Below the pieces are notes generated by a model. The model made no database searches, was not told the DNA's origin, and was given only the letters and a program-made list of their open reading frames with translations. A stretch of DNA of 64,000 nt from Candidatus Zixiibacteriota bacterium (GTDB lineage: Bacteria; Zixibacteria; MSB-5A5; GN15; FEB-12): positions 1,323,145-1,387,144 of the forward strand of contig CP070674.1 in NCBI GenBank assembly GCA_020351995.1. The letters are read 5' to 3'. Numbering within the stretch: position 1 is the first letter of the stretch; every line of letters starts with the position of its first letter. Below, piece by piece: positions 26,409-36,295 of this stretch. The translations under genes were made by a program, and so were the position numbers.

Positions 26409-26563
26409 GTTGGTGTCCTACAATTCCAATGTGTTTCAAGGCATTAGGCAGGCACACAGGCTCTTTGAGGCCGCCCGGTCACTGAAAACAACAAAATAAC
26501 TCACAACGGTCGGAATTGGGAAACTTTTTTTTAGGCAGACGGTTATAAATAAAAGCATACAAA

Positions 26564-26588
26564 ACAGTAAAGTATTCGTATTAGCTGT
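26564..26588 (+). promoter_or_regulatory. Imperfect dyad upstream of the Rrf2-suf operon
   Basis: ACAGTAA (26564-26570) and TTAGCTGT (26581-26588) are inverted around a central AT-rich segment, 36 nt ahead of the Rrf2 ATG. It is a candidate autoregulatory operator. The surrounding 100 nt are AT-rich and probably contain the promoter, but no clean hexamer pair was found. Confidence 0.3.
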
Positions 26589-26624
26589 AGGGAATTATAT
26601 CAAGCCTTTGGAAGTGGTAGAATT

Positions 26625-27164
26625 ATGAGAATATCAGCCCTTGAGGAGTATGGTTTGAGGTGTTTGCTGGCGCTGGCCAGAGTGGGGTGCGACGGGCAGT
26701 TGTCGATTGCGGATATCGCTGAAAGGGAAGCGATATCAGTGCCGTACGCCTCAAAACTGCTCTCCACCTTGCGCAAGACCGGTTTGGTCAAAGCGGTAAG
26801 AGGTCGTGGCGGCGGCTTCTGTATAGCCCGTCCCGCGTCAGAGATAAACCTGCTGGAAGTTATAACCGGAATCGGCGGGCCGCTCATCGATCCCAATCAT
26901 TGCCGCCGGTACTCGGGGAATCTTGAAAAGTGCATTCACACCGATAATTGTTCCGTTCACTATACGTTGGTTGGGCTGTCCCGGCTCGTGGGAGAGTTTC
27001 TTAGCAAGACTACCCTTGAAGACGTTCTGAATACTCCCGGAATTCAGGATCTTACCAAGATTGAGTCGAGAGTAATGCTTGCCGCGGCGTCGGCAAAACC
27101 ATCCAGATCAAGCGCTGATGTACCTGGTAATCCGGTTACCGGGCAGGCAAATATCAAAAACTGA
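26625..27164 (+). CDS. Rrf2-family transcriptional regulator (SufR/IscR type)
   Basis: A 179-aa regulator. An N-terminal winged helix (LEEYGLRCLLALARVG ... SVPYASKLLSTLRKTGLV) is followed by the wing GRGGGFCIARP. Cysteines in HCRRYSGNLEKC and TDNC lie at about 90, 99 and 106, the three-cysteine 2Fe-2S-type cluster site of IscR-like proteins. Its gene opens the sufCBD...STU run. I infer it senses Fe-S status and controls the operon that follows. Confidence 0.88.
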   Translation: MRISALEEYGLRCLLALARVGCDGQLSIADIAEREAISVPYASKLLSTLRKTGLVKAVRGRGGGFCIARPASEINLLEVITGIGGPLIDPNHCRRYSGNLEKCIHTDNCSVHYTLVGLSRLVGEFLSKTTLEDVLNTPGIQDLTKIESRVMLAAASAKPSRSSADVPGNPVTGQANIKN

Positions 27165-27197
27165 AAAAGGACTATTGAAAAAGGAAATAAACCAGTC

Positions 27198-27968
27198 GTG
27201 AAGAATAGGAAAGCGGTCTTTTCGTTTAGCGACATTCATGTCGAAGTCGAGGGGAAGGAAGTTGTCAAGGGGGTGTCTTTAGCAATTGCCCCGGGGGAGA
27301 TACATGCTATAATGGGACCAAACGGGTCCGGCAAGTCCTCTCTTTCCAACGCATTGATGGGCCATCCGGGATACGAGATTACCGGGGGTGAGGCTTATCT
27401 CGACGGTAACAATTTGCTCGAGATGGAGGCTGACGAGCGTTCCCGTGCAGGTTTGTTTCTGGCCTTCCAGTACCCCCTCGCGATTCCGGGTGTGACGGTG
27501 GCCAATTTCTTGAGAGCAGCCCTTAAATCACAGCGGGGACCCGAGGCCGATATGTCGGATTTCCGCAAACTGCTCAAGAAGAAGATGGCGGGTTTGTCGA
27601 TTGATGAGTCATTCGCGACCCGTTATTTGAACGACGGCTTTTCAGGCGGCGAAAAGAAGCGAATAGAAATTCTCCAGATGTCAGTTTTGAATCCCAAGGT
27701 AGCCCTTTTGGATGAGACCGATTCCGGTCTAGATATCGACGCCCTGAAGACGGTCGCCGCGGGTATCAACCAGTTCCACGATGAAACCAAAGGGATCCTG
27801 CTGGTCACTCATTATCAGCGCCTTTTGAATTACGTAAAGCCACATCACGTGCATGTGATGATTGACGGTCGGTTGGTGAAATCCGGGGGCCCGGAACTGG
27901 CCCTGAAGCTGGAGGAGTCGGGCTACGATTGGGTTGGCGCCGAGGCCGGTTTGAAAGCGGGGGCATAA
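27198..27968 (+). CDS. sufC: Fe-S assembly ATPase SufC
   Basis: A 256-aa ABC-type ATPase that powers the SufBCD scaffold for Fe-S cluster assembly in the cytoplasm. Walker A is GPNGSGKSS near residue 41. The SufC form of the signature is [14 protein letters not shown], and Walker B is [12 protein letters not shown], with the late H-loop VTHYQRLL. The start is GTG 27198 with only a weak ribosome site. It is 33 nt after the regulator and 2 nt before sufB. Confidence 0.96.
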   Translation: MKNRKAVFSFSDIHVEVEGKEVVKGVSLAIAPGEIHAIMGPNGSGKSSLSNALMGHPGYEITGGEAYLDGNNLLEMEADERSRAGLFLAFQYPLAIPGVTVANFLRAALKSQRGPEADMSDFRKLLKKKMAGLSIDESFATRYLNDGFSGGEKKRIEILQMSVLNPKVALLDETDSGLDIDALKTVAAGINQFHDETKGILLVTHYQRLLNYVKPHHVHVMIDGRLVKSGGPELALKLEESGYDWVGAEAGLKAGA

Positions 27969-27970
27969 GT

Positions 27971-29404
27971 ATGTCAGAATCCCTCAGGCAGCAGAATCAG
28001 CAACTCAGGGCTATAAACGAGGACTATGCTACCCGGTACGGTTTTCGTGACCCGGTAGACTATTTTCATAAGGGAGCCAGAGGCCTCAGCCACGAGGTGG
28101 TTGAGATGATCTCCCGGATGAAAAATGAGCCGCGATGGATGGCTGACCGTCGTCACGAAGCACTCGATATCTTCTACAGCAAACCGATACCGAAATGGGG
28201 TAACACCCTGCTTCTGAATGAGATCGACTTCGATAACATCTATTATTTCATGAAGCCAATCGAAAATCAGCAGACCAACTGGGACGACGTTCCGGAGTAT
28301 ATCAAGAAGACTTTCGACCGACTGGGCATACCGGAAGCCGAGAAGAATTTTCTCGGGGGGGTATCAGCACAGTACGAGTCTGAAGTAGTCTATCATTCCT
28401 TGAAAGAGGAGCTCAAGCAGCAGGGAGTGGTCTTTCTGGACATGGATGGAGGTCTGCGCGAGTATGGTGATATCGTCAAGAAGTACTTCGGCACGGTGAT
28501 TCCGTCGGCCGATAACAAGTTCGCCGCCCTCAACACCGCTGTCTGGTCGGGTGGGTCGTTTATTTACGTGCCGCCTGGAATCGATGTCGAGATACCTCTT
28601 CAGGCATATTTCCGCATCAACGCGGAAAACATGGGCCAGTTCGAAAGGACTCTAATCATCGCCGACAAAGGCTCGCGGGTGCACTATATCGAGGGTTGCA
28701 CAGCGCCCGTCTATTCGACAAACTCGTTGCACTCGGCAGTCGTTGAGCTTATCGCCCTGGATGACGCGTACATCCGCTATACCACCATTCAGAATTGGGC
28801 GCGGAATATATATAATCTTGTCACCAAGCGTGCCACGGCCCACAAGAATGCCACCGTGGAATGGGTCGACGGCAATCTGGGGTCTCGCCTGACGATGAAA
28901 TATCCATGCATACAGCTAGTTGGCGAAGGCGCCAGAGGTGAAATACTATCAGTCGCCTTTGCCGGTGTCGACCAGCATCAGGATGCGGGCGCCAAGGTCA
29001 TTCACGCCGCGCCAAACACGTCATCAAGAATAACCTCTAAGTCTATCTCGAAAGACAACGGTCGTGCCTCATATCGCGGGCTGGTCAAAGTCCACAAGAC
29101 TGCCACTAATGCCAAGGTGTCGGTGGAGTGCGACGCTTTGCTGATTGGTGAAGAAGCGCGCAGCGACACCTATCCGACTATGGAAATTGACAACGAGCAC
29201 GTACGGGTTGAGCACGAGGCAAGAGTATCCAAGGTGGCCGAAGAGCAGTTGTTTTACTTGACCAGTCGTGGTCTGACCGAAGACGATGCCCGGTTGCTGA
29301 TTGTCAACGGCTTCATGGAGCCGTTTACCAAAGAGTTGCCGCTGGAGTACGCGGTTGAATTGAATCGATTGATCGAGCTGGAAATGGAAGGATCGATCGG
29401 CTGA
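27971..29404 (+). CDS. sufB: Fe-S assembly scaffold SufB
   Basis: A 477-aa scaffold subunit of the SufBCD complex, on which 2Fe-2S/4Fe-4S clusters are built. The [18 protein letters not shown]-terminus, [20 protein letters not shown] near 245 and the C-terminal beta-helix with [18 protein letters not shown] are all family hallmarks. I start at ATG 27971, two bases after the sufC stop; an in-frame earlier ATG at 27929 is inside sufC. Full length. Confidence 0.96.
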   Translation: MSESLRQQNQQLRAINEDYATRYGFRDPVDYFHKGARGLSHEVVEMISRMKNEPRWMADRRHEALDIFYSKPIPKWGNTLLLNEIDFDNIYYFMKPIENQQTNWDDVPEYIKKTFDRLGIPEAEKNFLGGVSAQYESEVVYHSLKEELKQQGVVFLDMDGGLREYGDIVKKYFGTVIPSADNKFAALNTAVWSGGSFIYVPPGIDVEIPLQAYFRINAENMGQFERTLIIADKGSRVHYIEGCTAPVYSTNSLHSAVVELIALDDAYIRYTTIQNWARNIYNLVTKRATAHKNATVEWVDGNLGSRLTMKYPCIQLVGEGARGEILSVAFAGVDQHQDAGAKVIHAAPNTSSRITSKSISKDNGRASYRGLVKVHKTATNAKVSVECDALLIGEEARSDTYPTMEIDNEHVRVEHEARVSKVAEEQLFYLTSRGLTEDDARLLIVNGFMEPFTKELPLEYAVELNRLIELEMEGSIG

Positions 29405-29424
29405 TAGGCCGCTGGAGAAGACAT

Positions 29425-30741
29425 ATGAGCGAAGCAAAGCACGACATCATCATTCCGGACATTATCCCGGAACTCGAACGCGGTCCACTGTGGCTTCGAC
29501 AGAAAAGAAGATTTTCCCGGGAAGCCTATAACGACGCTCCTATCCCTCCCCGTGGTCTGCATCTGTGGCGTTATACTGACCCGGCAGCGTTTGTTGTTGA
29601 CCGCACCACATCCAGTGACACGGCCTACCATGATAATTACGATGTCATCGAAAAGGTCGAACTCCACAACCTGAGTGAGGGCCACCTGTCCGGATTGGTG
29701 AGTGATTTCGGTGGCCGCGAAATTCGGTTTCACGGCTTCGACAGGCTGAGAGATCAGGGGATAGTAGTGACCACTCTATCAGAGGCTGTTGAGCGTTATC
29801 CCGGACTGGTAGAAAGATATCTGTACGAGCTTGTTAATGCCGGCGTGGGAAAGTTCGAAGCCATGAACGGGGCACTCTGGAACGACGGAATTTTCATTCA
29901 CGTCCCCGACGGAGAGGTAATCGAGAAACCGATTCACCTGTTAAGAGAGGCGGGTTCATCGGATTCGGCCCAGTTTCCTCGGGCGCTTGTGGTAGTCGGT
30001 CAAAACGCACAGTTAACTTTGATCGATGAATATGGCGGTGGCGCGGCGGGCAACGGCAGCGGGGGAAGTTATAGCAACGGGGCCGTAGAGATGTTCGGTC
30101 TGCCTGACAGCCGCACACGCTACGTGATGCTTCAGCGGCAGAGCTCAGTGACAACTTCCTACTTGACTCATCGGGCTCGGATAGACCGCGGCGCGAATAT
30201 GTTGACGATCGCTCTGTCGTTCGGAGGAGCTGTTACCAAACAGAATTTCGGCGTCACGCTGAACGGTCCCGGTGCCGAGAGCAACATGTACGGACTGCTT
30301 TTTGGTTCCGGCAATCAGCACTTCGATAATCATACCATCCATCATCATGCCTCCGGTCAGACCCGCTCTGACATTGACTTTAAGGTGGTCCTGCGTGATC
30401 GGGCGGTATCAGCCTACACCGGTCTGATACGTATCGATCGGATGGCCAAATCATGCGAAGCCTATCAGGAAAATCGCAACTTGCTGCTTAACCTGGGAAC
30501 GCGGGCGGAAACGATCCCGGAACTCGAGATTCTCAATGAAGACGTCATGTGCTCGCACGGCGCCACCATCGGGCCTATCGACCCAATGATGGTCTTTTAC
30601 CTGCAGGCTCGCGGAATCAGACACCAGGAAGCAGTGCGAATGATTGTGTCCGGGTTTGTTTCTGACACCCTCAGACAGGTCCCTCGGGATCTTCAAGAGA
30701 GAATTACAGGGTTTGTTACCCAGAGATTGGAGCACATATAA
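29425..30741 (+). CDS. sufD: Fe-S assembly protein SufD
   Basis: A 438-aa paralogue of SufB that forms the SufBC2D complex. It has NGALWNDGIFIHVPDGEVIEKPIH near 150-172, a beta-helix core, the GLIRIDRMAKSCEAYQENRN stretch near 335 and the end CSHGATIGPIDPMMVFYLQARGI. A weak N-terminal third is normal for SufD. It follows sufB by 20 nt, and its TAA shares a base with the next ATG. Confidence 0.93.
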   Translation: MSEAKHDIIIPDIIPELERGPLWLRQKRRFSREAYNDAPIPPRGLHLWRYTDPAAFVVDRTTSSDTAYHDNYDVIEKVELHNLSEGHLSGLVSDFGGREIRFHGFDRLRDQGIVVTTLSEAVERYPGLVERYLYELVNAGVGKFEAMNGALWNDGIFIHVPDGEVIEKPIHLLREAGSSDSAQFPRALVVVGQNAQLTLIDEYGGGAAGNGSGGSYSNGAVEMFGLPDSRTRYVMLQRQSSVTTSYLTHRARIDRGANMLTIALSFGGAVTKQNFGVTLNGPGAESNMYGLLFGSGNQHFDNHTIHHHASGQTRSDIDFKVVLRDRAVSAYTGLIRIDRMAKSCEAYQENRNLLLNLGTRAETIPELEILNEDVMCSHGATIGPIDPMMVFYLQARGIRHQEAVRMIVSGFVSDTLRQVPRDLQERITGFVTQRLEHI

Positions 30742-31052
30742 TGGCTGAATTTATCAAGGTGGCGGCAGTCGAAGATATCCCGGTCGGTTCGGTGAAGTCA
30801 GTTTGGGCCCACGGCCGACGTATTGCTGTGTGTCATACCGAGGATGGGTTTTTCGCTGTGGCGGACGAATGTTCCCACGACTATTCCCCAATCAGTTCCG
30901 GTCAATTAAGAAATGGTGAGATCGTCTGCCCGCGTCACGGTGCCCGGTTTGATATTCGAACGGGCGAGGCGAAAGCGCCACCGGCCGTGATCGGTATAGA
31001 TAGGTTCGAGATAAAGATTCAGGATGAACATATCTTTGTGTCGGTAGATTGA
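30741..31052 (+). CDS. Rieske 2Fe-2S ferredoxin-like protein
   Basis: A 103-aa soluble Rieske protein. The two ligand sets CSHDYSP and CPRHGARFD (Cys-x-His ... Cys-x2-His) are present, which is a bona fide Rieske cluster site. In dioxygenase systems such small Rieske proteins pass electrons to an oxygenase, but none is near here. Its position between sufD and sufS is shared by many bacterial suf operons and suggests a link to cluster delivery or electron supply. Confidence 0.9.
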   Translation: MAEFIKVAAVEDIPVGSVKSVWAHGRRIAVCHTEDGFFAVADECSHDYSPISSGQLRNGEIVCPRHGARFDIRTGEAKAPPAVIGIDRFEIKIQDEHIFVSVD

Positions 31053-31070
31053 CCTGGGGGAAAACAGTAT

Positions 31071-32348
31071 ATGAATCCGGACATCAGAAACGACGCCACA
31101 GCCCTGAAGGGCAGATCTGGCCAGATGGATATCGACAGAATCAAAGCCGATTTCCCGATTCTCAAACAACCGGTAAACGGTCATCGCCTGGTTTACCTCG
31201 ACAACGCCGCGACATCACAGAAACCAAAGCAGGTTATCGATGCCATCGTGAAATACTACAACGAGTCCAACGCCAATATTCACCGTGGGTTGCACACACT
31301 GGCCGAGAAAGCCACATCAGCCTACGAAAATGTTCGCGTCCATGCGGCACGGTTTATCGGTGGCGTCGACAATAGTGAAGTTATTTTTACCAGCGGTACG
31401 ACTGAATCGATAAACACGATAGCGCGGACGTGGGGAGAAAAGAACATCCGTTCGGGAGATGAGATTGTAATCACCGAGATGGAGCATCACGCCAACCTTG
31501 TACCCTGGCTGGTGTTGAGCCAGAACACGGGGGCCACGTTGAGGAGAATTTCTCTAACGCCGGACGGCCAGCTGGATCTGACAAACATCAACGATATCAT
31601 TACCGCCAGGACAAGGCTTGTTGCAGTGGCTCACATGTCAAATGTCCTGGGCACAATCAATCCAGTTGCTGATATCGCTGAACTGGCTCACAGGCGAGGC
31701 GCGATCGTCCTAGTCGATGGCGCCCAGGCGGCTCCTCACATGCCCGTTGATATCAAACAGACAGGTGCCGATTTCTATGCGTTCTCCGCGCACAAGATGC
31801 TTGGCCCGACCGGTGTTGGGGTTCTCTGGGGACGAAAGACTCTTTTGGAGGATATACCGCCGTTTACCACAGGTGGTGAGATGATACGCGAGGTTAGGTT
31901 CGACCGTGTGACCTGGAACGACGTCCCGCACAAATTTGAGGCTGGCACGCCCAACATAGCCGGAGTAATTGCCTTCGACCGGGCTCTTTCATATCTCGAG
32001 GAACTGGGTATGGAAAACATCAGGAGTCATGAGATTGAGTTGTCCGGATACGCTATCAACAGGTTGCTGGAATTGGATGGAATTGAAATTCAGGGCCCGC
32101 TGGATCCGCACCTTCGCGGCGGAGCGATATCGTTTACGGACGCCAAGATTCATCCCCACGATATCAGCACTTTTTTGGATTCGCGAGGCATAGCCATTCG
32201 GGCCGGGCACCACTGCGCCCAACCTTTAATGCGGACCATGGGGAAAGTCGCCACGGCTCGGGCATCACTCTACATTTATAATGACAGGATGGATATCGAC
32301 GCCCTGATAGACGCCTTGAAGGAGACGAGGAGATACTTTGGAGTATGA
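31071..32348 (+). CDS. sufS: Cysteine desulfurase SufS
   Basis: A 425-aa PLP enzyme that takes sulfur from cysteine (and can act on selenocysteine) as the S donor of the SUF system. Visible are LVYLDNAATSQKPKQV at the N-terminus, the PLP lysine in FYAFSAHKMLGPTGVG near 243 and the mobile-loop active cysteine in RAGHHCAQPLM near 380. GGGGGAAAACAG precedes ATG 31071; a second Met (residue 19) before the conserved core is an alternative start. Confidence 0.95.
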   Translation: MNPDIRNDATALKGRSGQMDIDRIKADFPILKQPVNGHRLVYLDNAATSQKPKQVIDAIVKYYNESNANIHRGLHTLAEKATSAYENVRVHAARFIGGVDNSEVIFTSGTTESINTIARTWGEKNIRSGDEIVITEMEHHANLVPWLVLSQNTGATLRRISLTPDGQLDLTNINDIITARTRLVAVAHMSNVLGTINPVADIAELAHRRGAIVLVDGAQAAPHMPVDIKQTGADFYAFSAHKMLGPTGVGVLWGRKTLLEDIPPFTTGGEMIREVRFDRVTWNDVPHKFEAGTPNIAGVIAFDRALSYLEELGMENIRSHEIELSGYAINRLLELDGIEIQGPLDPHLRGGAISFTDAKIHPHDISTFLDSRGIAIRAGHHCAQPLMRTMGKVATARASLYIYNDRMDIDALIDALKETRRYFGV

Positions 32349-32824
32349 CCAATTCACTGGATGAATTATACCGGGAGATAATTCTCGACCACTATCGTTC
32401 GCCGCGCGGCAAGAAGCCGGTCGACAAAGTTGATATCGCTTCGGATGGGCAGAATCCCTCGTGTGGTGATGAAATCGCGGTGCAGGTCACCATGGATGAT
32501 GGAACGGTCAAGGATGTTCATGTGGACTGTAAAGGATGCGCTATTTCGATAGCCTCAGGCTCCATGCTGGCCGAATACACGAAGGGCAAATCACTGGGTG
32601 AGGTGAAACAATTGGCCGACACGGTAAAGAAGATGTTGAAAGGTGAGGGGGATGAAATTCCGCCCGAACTCGAAGATCTGGATGCCCTGAAGGGAGTACG
32701 GAAGTTTCCGGTTCGGATCAAGTGTGCTCTATTAGCATGGATGACCCTGGTTGAAGGGCTCAAGAATTACGAGAACGGTAAAACCGGTCAAACACCCCTG
32801 GTTTCGACCGAGGACGAGAGTTAG
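32345..32824 (+). CDS. sufU: SufU, NifU/IscU-like sulfur transfer protein
   Basis: A 159-aa zinc-dependent sulfurtransferase of the IscU fold that partners SufS. The ligand set is visible: NPSCGDEI, CKGCAISIASGSML and IKCALLAWMTL, with the aspartate of CGD included. The ~20-residue insertion of the SufU subtype is present between the second and third motifs (KMLKGEGDEIPPELEDLDAL). It overlaps sufS by 4 nt (ATGA). Confidence 0.93.
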   Translation: MTNSLDELYREIILDHYRSPRGKKPVDKVDIASDGQNPSCGDEIAVQVTMDDGTVKDVHVDCKGCAISIASGSMLAEYTKGKSLGEVKQLADTVKKMLKGEGDEIPPELEDLDALKGVRKFPVRIKCALLAWMTLVEGLKNYENGKTGQTPLVSTEDES

Positions 32825-32829
32825 AAACC

Positions 32830-33141
32830 ATGGCCCTGCCAACAGAAGAACAGATATACGAAGTTCTCAAGCCGGTTCAAGACCCGGAAATCCGGATAGG
32901 AATCATGGATCTAGGTCTAATATATGATGTGCTGATCGAGGAAGAGGGCAAAGTCGTGGTTAAGATGACACTCACAACTCCGGGGTGTCCTTATGGCGAA
33001 ATGCTCATGACCCAGGTACACCAAGCGGTCGCGCAGCTTGAAGGTGTGAGAGAGGTCGAGGTCAAACTGGTGTGGGCTCCCCCGTGGGATCCGAGAGAAA
33101 TGTGCTCCGACGAAGTTAAGGATCGATTGGGAATATGGTAG
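32830..33141 (+). CDS. sufT: SufT / MIP18 (DUF59) protein
   Basis: A 103-aa single DUF59 domain with IYEVLKPVQDPEIRIGIMDLGLIYDV, the conserved cysteine in LTTPGCPYGEML and the ending WAPPWDPREMCSDEVKDRLG. Such proteins assist maturation of Fe-S proteins under high cluster demand. It is the last gene of the suf operon, followed by a separate promoter for the export system. Confidence 0.92.
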   Translation: MALPTEEQIYEVLKPVQDPEIRIGIMDLGLIYDVLIEEEGKVVVKMTLTTPGCPYGEMLMTQVHQAVAQLEGVREVEVKLVWAPPWDPREMCSDEVKDRLGIW

Positions 33142-33177
33142 GACCGCAACTCTGGCCAATTGTGTGAAATAACACCA

Positions 33178-33207
33178 TTTGCATTTGCAGCACCCGGGTA
33201 TTATAAT
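33178..33207 (+). promoter_or_regulatory. Sigma70-type promoter for the efflux operon
   Basis: TTTGCA (33178-33183) and a perfect TATAAT (33202-33207) are spaced by 18 nt in the 108-nt gap after sufT. The transcription start would be near 33214, 36 nt before the ATG of the adaptor protein. Confidence 0.6.
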
Positions 33208-33249
33208 ATCAGAACCCTTTCCCTTTAACGCAGTTTACTAATTACGATT

Positions 33250-34440
33250 ATGGCAGAAGAAAACAAAGCTGATCTCGCCTCACTGAAGATTGACCGGGAC
33301 AAACGATACGATGACAGGCCGGGGAGTAAATTCTGGCGATATTTTATCCCTGGCATGGTGATTGCGGTTGTTGTCGTAGGCTATTTTCTGCTGAAAGATT
33401 CGGTCAGCCCGGCAACTAAAGTGAAAGTGGCCGTGGTTACTCACCTCTCGGGGTCGGAGTCCCAGGCAAGCCTGGTCGCATCGGGCTACGTCGTAGCCCA
33501 GCGCAAAGCTGAAGTGGCTTCGAAGGGTACGGGACGCCTTAAGTACCTCGGCTTTGAAGAGGGTGACACCGTGCTGGCTAACCAGGTGATTGCCGAGCTG
33601 GAAAACGACGACATCAAGGCTAATCTCGAATTGGCCAGAGCCAACCTGCTCAGTGCTGAGGCCGACTCACTCAATGCCGGCCGGAACTTCCGTCGCCACA
33701 AGCAGCTTTACGAATCCGGCTCCATCACTCTGGCCTTATACGAGGATGCCGAGACAGCCTTCACGCTTGCCAGAGCATCGGTCGCCGCCTCCGTTGCCGC
33801 CGTGGCAGCGGCTGAAGTCGAACTGGAGAATACCTATATCAGAGCTCCATTCACCGGCACTATCCTGACCAAGAACGCCGATGTCGGCGAGATGGTAACA
33901 CCTTTTGCCTCGGCGGCTTCTTCGAAGGGTTCGGTGGTGACGCTGGCCGACATGGGTTCACTTGAGGTTGAGGCTGATGTATCGGAGTCCAATATTCACA
34001 AAGTGAAAGTCGGGCAGAAGTGTGACATAATACTCGATGCCTATCCATCGGTGAGTTATCCCGGGTATGTCAAGAAGATAGTACCCACAGCGGATCGCGC
34101 CAGGGCGACGGTTTTGACAAAGGTTGCCTTCGAGCAGATTGATGACCGGGTTTTGCCGGAAATGTCGGCGCGCGTGAATTTCTTTGAGGCCGGACAGCCG
34201 GTGGCTGACGCCAGTCTAACAAAAGCTATTGCCGTAAACAAGGACGCCGTGACCAGCCGCGATGATCAGAAAGTTGTTTTCGTGGTAGAGGACAACGAGG
34301 TGCGCATGGCAAACGTCGAAACGGGTCGCATGCTGGCTGACAAAGTCGAAATTATCACCGGGCTCACGGCAGGTGACGTGGTCGTCCTCTCCCCTCCCGG
34401 CAAGATGGTCTCCGGGCAAAAGGTTGAAATCGCCAACTAA
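33250..34440 (+). CDS. Efflux periplasmic adaptor (RND/MacA-like membrane fusion protein)
   Basis: A 396-aa membrane fusion protein with one N-terminal anchor (YFIPGMVIAVVVVGYFLL, residues ~32-49). The lipoyl halves VASKGTGRLKYLGFEEGDTV and IRAPFTGTILTKNADVGEMV flank an alpha-hairpin rich in alanine and coiled coil. The beta-barrel part follows (LEVEADVSESNIHKVKVGQK). It bridges the inner-membrane transporter to the outer membrane. The ABC genes follow 17 nt later, so this is a MacA-like partner rather than an RND one. Confidence 0.88.
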   Translation: MAEENKADLASLKIDRDKRYDDRPGSKFWRYFIPGMVIAVVVVGYFLLKDSVSPATKVKVAVVTHLSGSESQASLVASGYVVAQRKAEVASKGTGRLKYLGFEEGDTVLANQVIAELENDDIKANLELARANLLSAEADSLNAGRNFRRHKQLYESGSITLALYEDAETAFTLARASVAASVAAVAAAEVELENTYIRAPFTGTILTKNADVGEMVTPFASAASSKGSVVTLADMGSLEVEADVSESNIHKVKVGQKCDIILDAYPSVSYPGYVKKIVPTADRARATVLTKVAFEQIDDRVLPEMSARVNFFEAGQPVADASLTKAIAVNKDAVTSRDDQKVVFVVEDNEVRMANVETGRMLADKVEIITGLTAGDVVVLSPPGKMVSGQKVEIAN

Positions 34441-34457
34441 AGCTACAAAGGAAATAG

Positions 34458-35138
34458 ATGTCTAAATCATTCGTTCAACTTCACAACGTGAACAAATCCT
34501 ACTGGCGCGATACACTGGAGATACCGGTACTGCACAATATAAATCTCGATGTCCCCGAGGGCGAGTTCGTTGCCCTGATGGGACCGTCGGGTTCAGGCAA
34601 AACCACTCTTCTGAATCTCATCGCGGGCATCGACCGGCCATCCTCGGGAGAAGTATCCGTAAACGGTGAAAGTGTGTCACGTTTGTCCGAGAGTGCCCTG
34701 GCCCGGTGGCGCAGCCGCAATATCGGTTTTGTCTTTCAGTTTTACAACTTGATGCCCGTGTTAAACGCCTTTGAAAATGTGGAGCTGCCGCTCTTACTGA
34801 CAAAGCTGAACAGGCGCGAGAGACGCCGGCAGGTGGAGACAGCGCTGTCTATCGTCGGGCTGGCCGATCGTATGAAACATTACCCCAACCAGCTATCGGG
34901 TGGGCAGGAACAGAGGGTGGCTATCGCGCGGGCAGTTGTGACTGACCCCAGACTGATTCTGGCCGATGAACCAACCGGCGATCTGGACAAACAGTCGGCT
35001 GAAGAAGTTATGGAGTTACTGAGTCGACTCAACAAGGAATTCAACAAGACCATTATTGTGGTTACCCATGACCCGCGCGCGGCAGAAAAGGCCCACATCC
35101 AACGGCATCTGGACAAAGGGGAACTCAACCATCTATGA
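34458..35138 (+). CDS. ABC transporter ATP-binding protein (MacB/LolD type)
   Basis: A 226-aa stand-alone ATPase of the MacB/LolD/FtsE family. Motifs are Walker [13 protein letters not shown] (43-54), Q-loop [21 protein letters not shown], signature [15 protein letters not shown] and Walker [13 protein letters not shown]. The signature reads Q-E-Q-R rather than the usual Q-Q-Q-R. It overlaps the first permease by 4 nt. Confidence 0.93.
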   Translation: MSKSFVQLHNVNKSYWRDTLEIPVLHNINLDVPEGEFVALMGPSGSGKTTLLNLIAGIDRPSSGEVSVNGESVSRLSESALARWRSRNIGFVFQFYNLMPVLNAFENVELPLLLTKLNRRERRRQVETALSIVGLADRMKHYPNQLSGGQEQRVAIARAVVTDPRLILADEPTGDLDKQSAEEVMELLSRLNKEFNKTIIVVTHDPRAAEKAHIQRHLDKGELNHL

Positions 35139-36292
35139 AAGTCCTCAAGCTCGTCAGCAAGAATGCCACCCGGCATCTGCTGAGGACATTTCTCACTATT
35201 CTGGGATTGGCAATAGCCGTGATGGCTTTCGCCGTGATACGCACCAGTATCGATGCCTGGTATGCCGGGGCCAACGCGTCCTCACCCAACCGGCTGGTGG
35301 TGACCAATAACATCTCTCTGGTGTTTCCCCTGCCGCTGGCATACAAAGAGAAGATAGAACAACTCGATGGTGTCACAGGGATATCGTGGGCACAGTGGTT
35401 CGGAGGGACTTATGTTGACCCGAAAAATTTCTTCGCCCAGTTCGCAATCGACGGCGAATCATACCTGGCCCTCTACCCCGAATACATAATCCCCGCCGTA
35501 CAAAAAGAGACTTTTCTTAAGGAACGCAACGCCGTTATTGTCGGCCGGGCCCTGGCAGACCGTTTCGGCTGGTCAGTCGGCGATCCAATAAGACTTATCG
35601 GAACCATATATCCCGGAGAATGGGATTTTGTTATCAGGGGAATATATACCGGCAAAGAGGAGACAACCGACGAAGCCCAATGGTTTATGCGTTACGAATA
35701 TCTGGATGAACGTATGAAAGCCGAAACACCGGGCCGCGCCGGTCAGGTGGGGTCGTTTATTGTCCAGATCGCCGATCCGTCGAAAGCCGCGCAGATGTCG
35801 GCTACTATCGACAGCATTTTTGTCAACTCGCTTGCAGAAACCAAGACCCAGACAGAAGAAGCGTTTCAGCTCAGTTTTGTGGCCATGGCCAGTTCTATCG
35901 TAACCGGGCTACGCATAGTATCATTTATGGTTATCGGGATCATTCTACTGGTGCTGGCCAACACGATGGCTATGACAGCCAGAGAGCGAGTCTCCGAGTA
36001 CGCGGTCATGAAAACGCTCGGGTTCAGGCCAATTCATATTCTCGGTCTCATTTTCGGGGAGTCACTCGTGATCGCCGGCATCGGGGGACTTCTGGGCATA
36101 CTCGTCACTTTTCCCATCAGCAATCTACTTTCAATTGTAATAAAGGATTTCTTCCCCGTATTCAAGCTGGAGATCATCACCCTTGCCATCGGAATGATTG
36201 CCTCTATCACAGTGGGCATTGTGGCGGACATATTCCCGGCCCTTAAGGCCGTTAAAACCCCAATCGTAGAGGGACTCCGAATAGTCGACTGA
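35135..36292 (+). CDS. FtsX-like ABC permease 1
   Basis: A 385-aa MacB/LolC-type permease: one N-terminal helix ([21 protein letters not shown]), a large periplasmic domain of about 230 residues and three C-terminal helices ([54 protein letters not shown]). The conserved [12 protein letters not shown] cytoplasmic stretch is present. Together with the second permease it would form a heterodimer, moving lipoproteins, peptides or drugs. It lies 3 nt before the second permease gene. Confidence 0.9.
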   Translation: MKVLKLVSKNATRHLLRTFLTILGLAIAVMAFAVIRTSIDAWYAGANASSPNRLVVTNNISLVFPLPLAYKEKIEQLDGVTGISWAQWFGGTYVDPKNFFAQFAIDGESYLALYPEYIIPAVQKETFLKERNAVIVGRALADRFGWSVGDPIRLIGTIYPGEWDFVIRGIYTGKEETTDEAQWFMRYEYLDERMKAETPGRAGQVGSFIVQIADPSKAAQMSATIDSIFVNSLAETKTQTEEAFQLSFVAMASSIVTGLRIVSFMVIGIILLVLANTMAMTARERVSEYAVMKTLGFRPIHILGLIFGESLVIAGIGGLLGILVTFPISNLLSIVIKDFFPVFKLEIITLAIGMIASITVGIVADIFPALKAVKTPIVEGLRIVD

Positions 36293-36295
36293 GAA

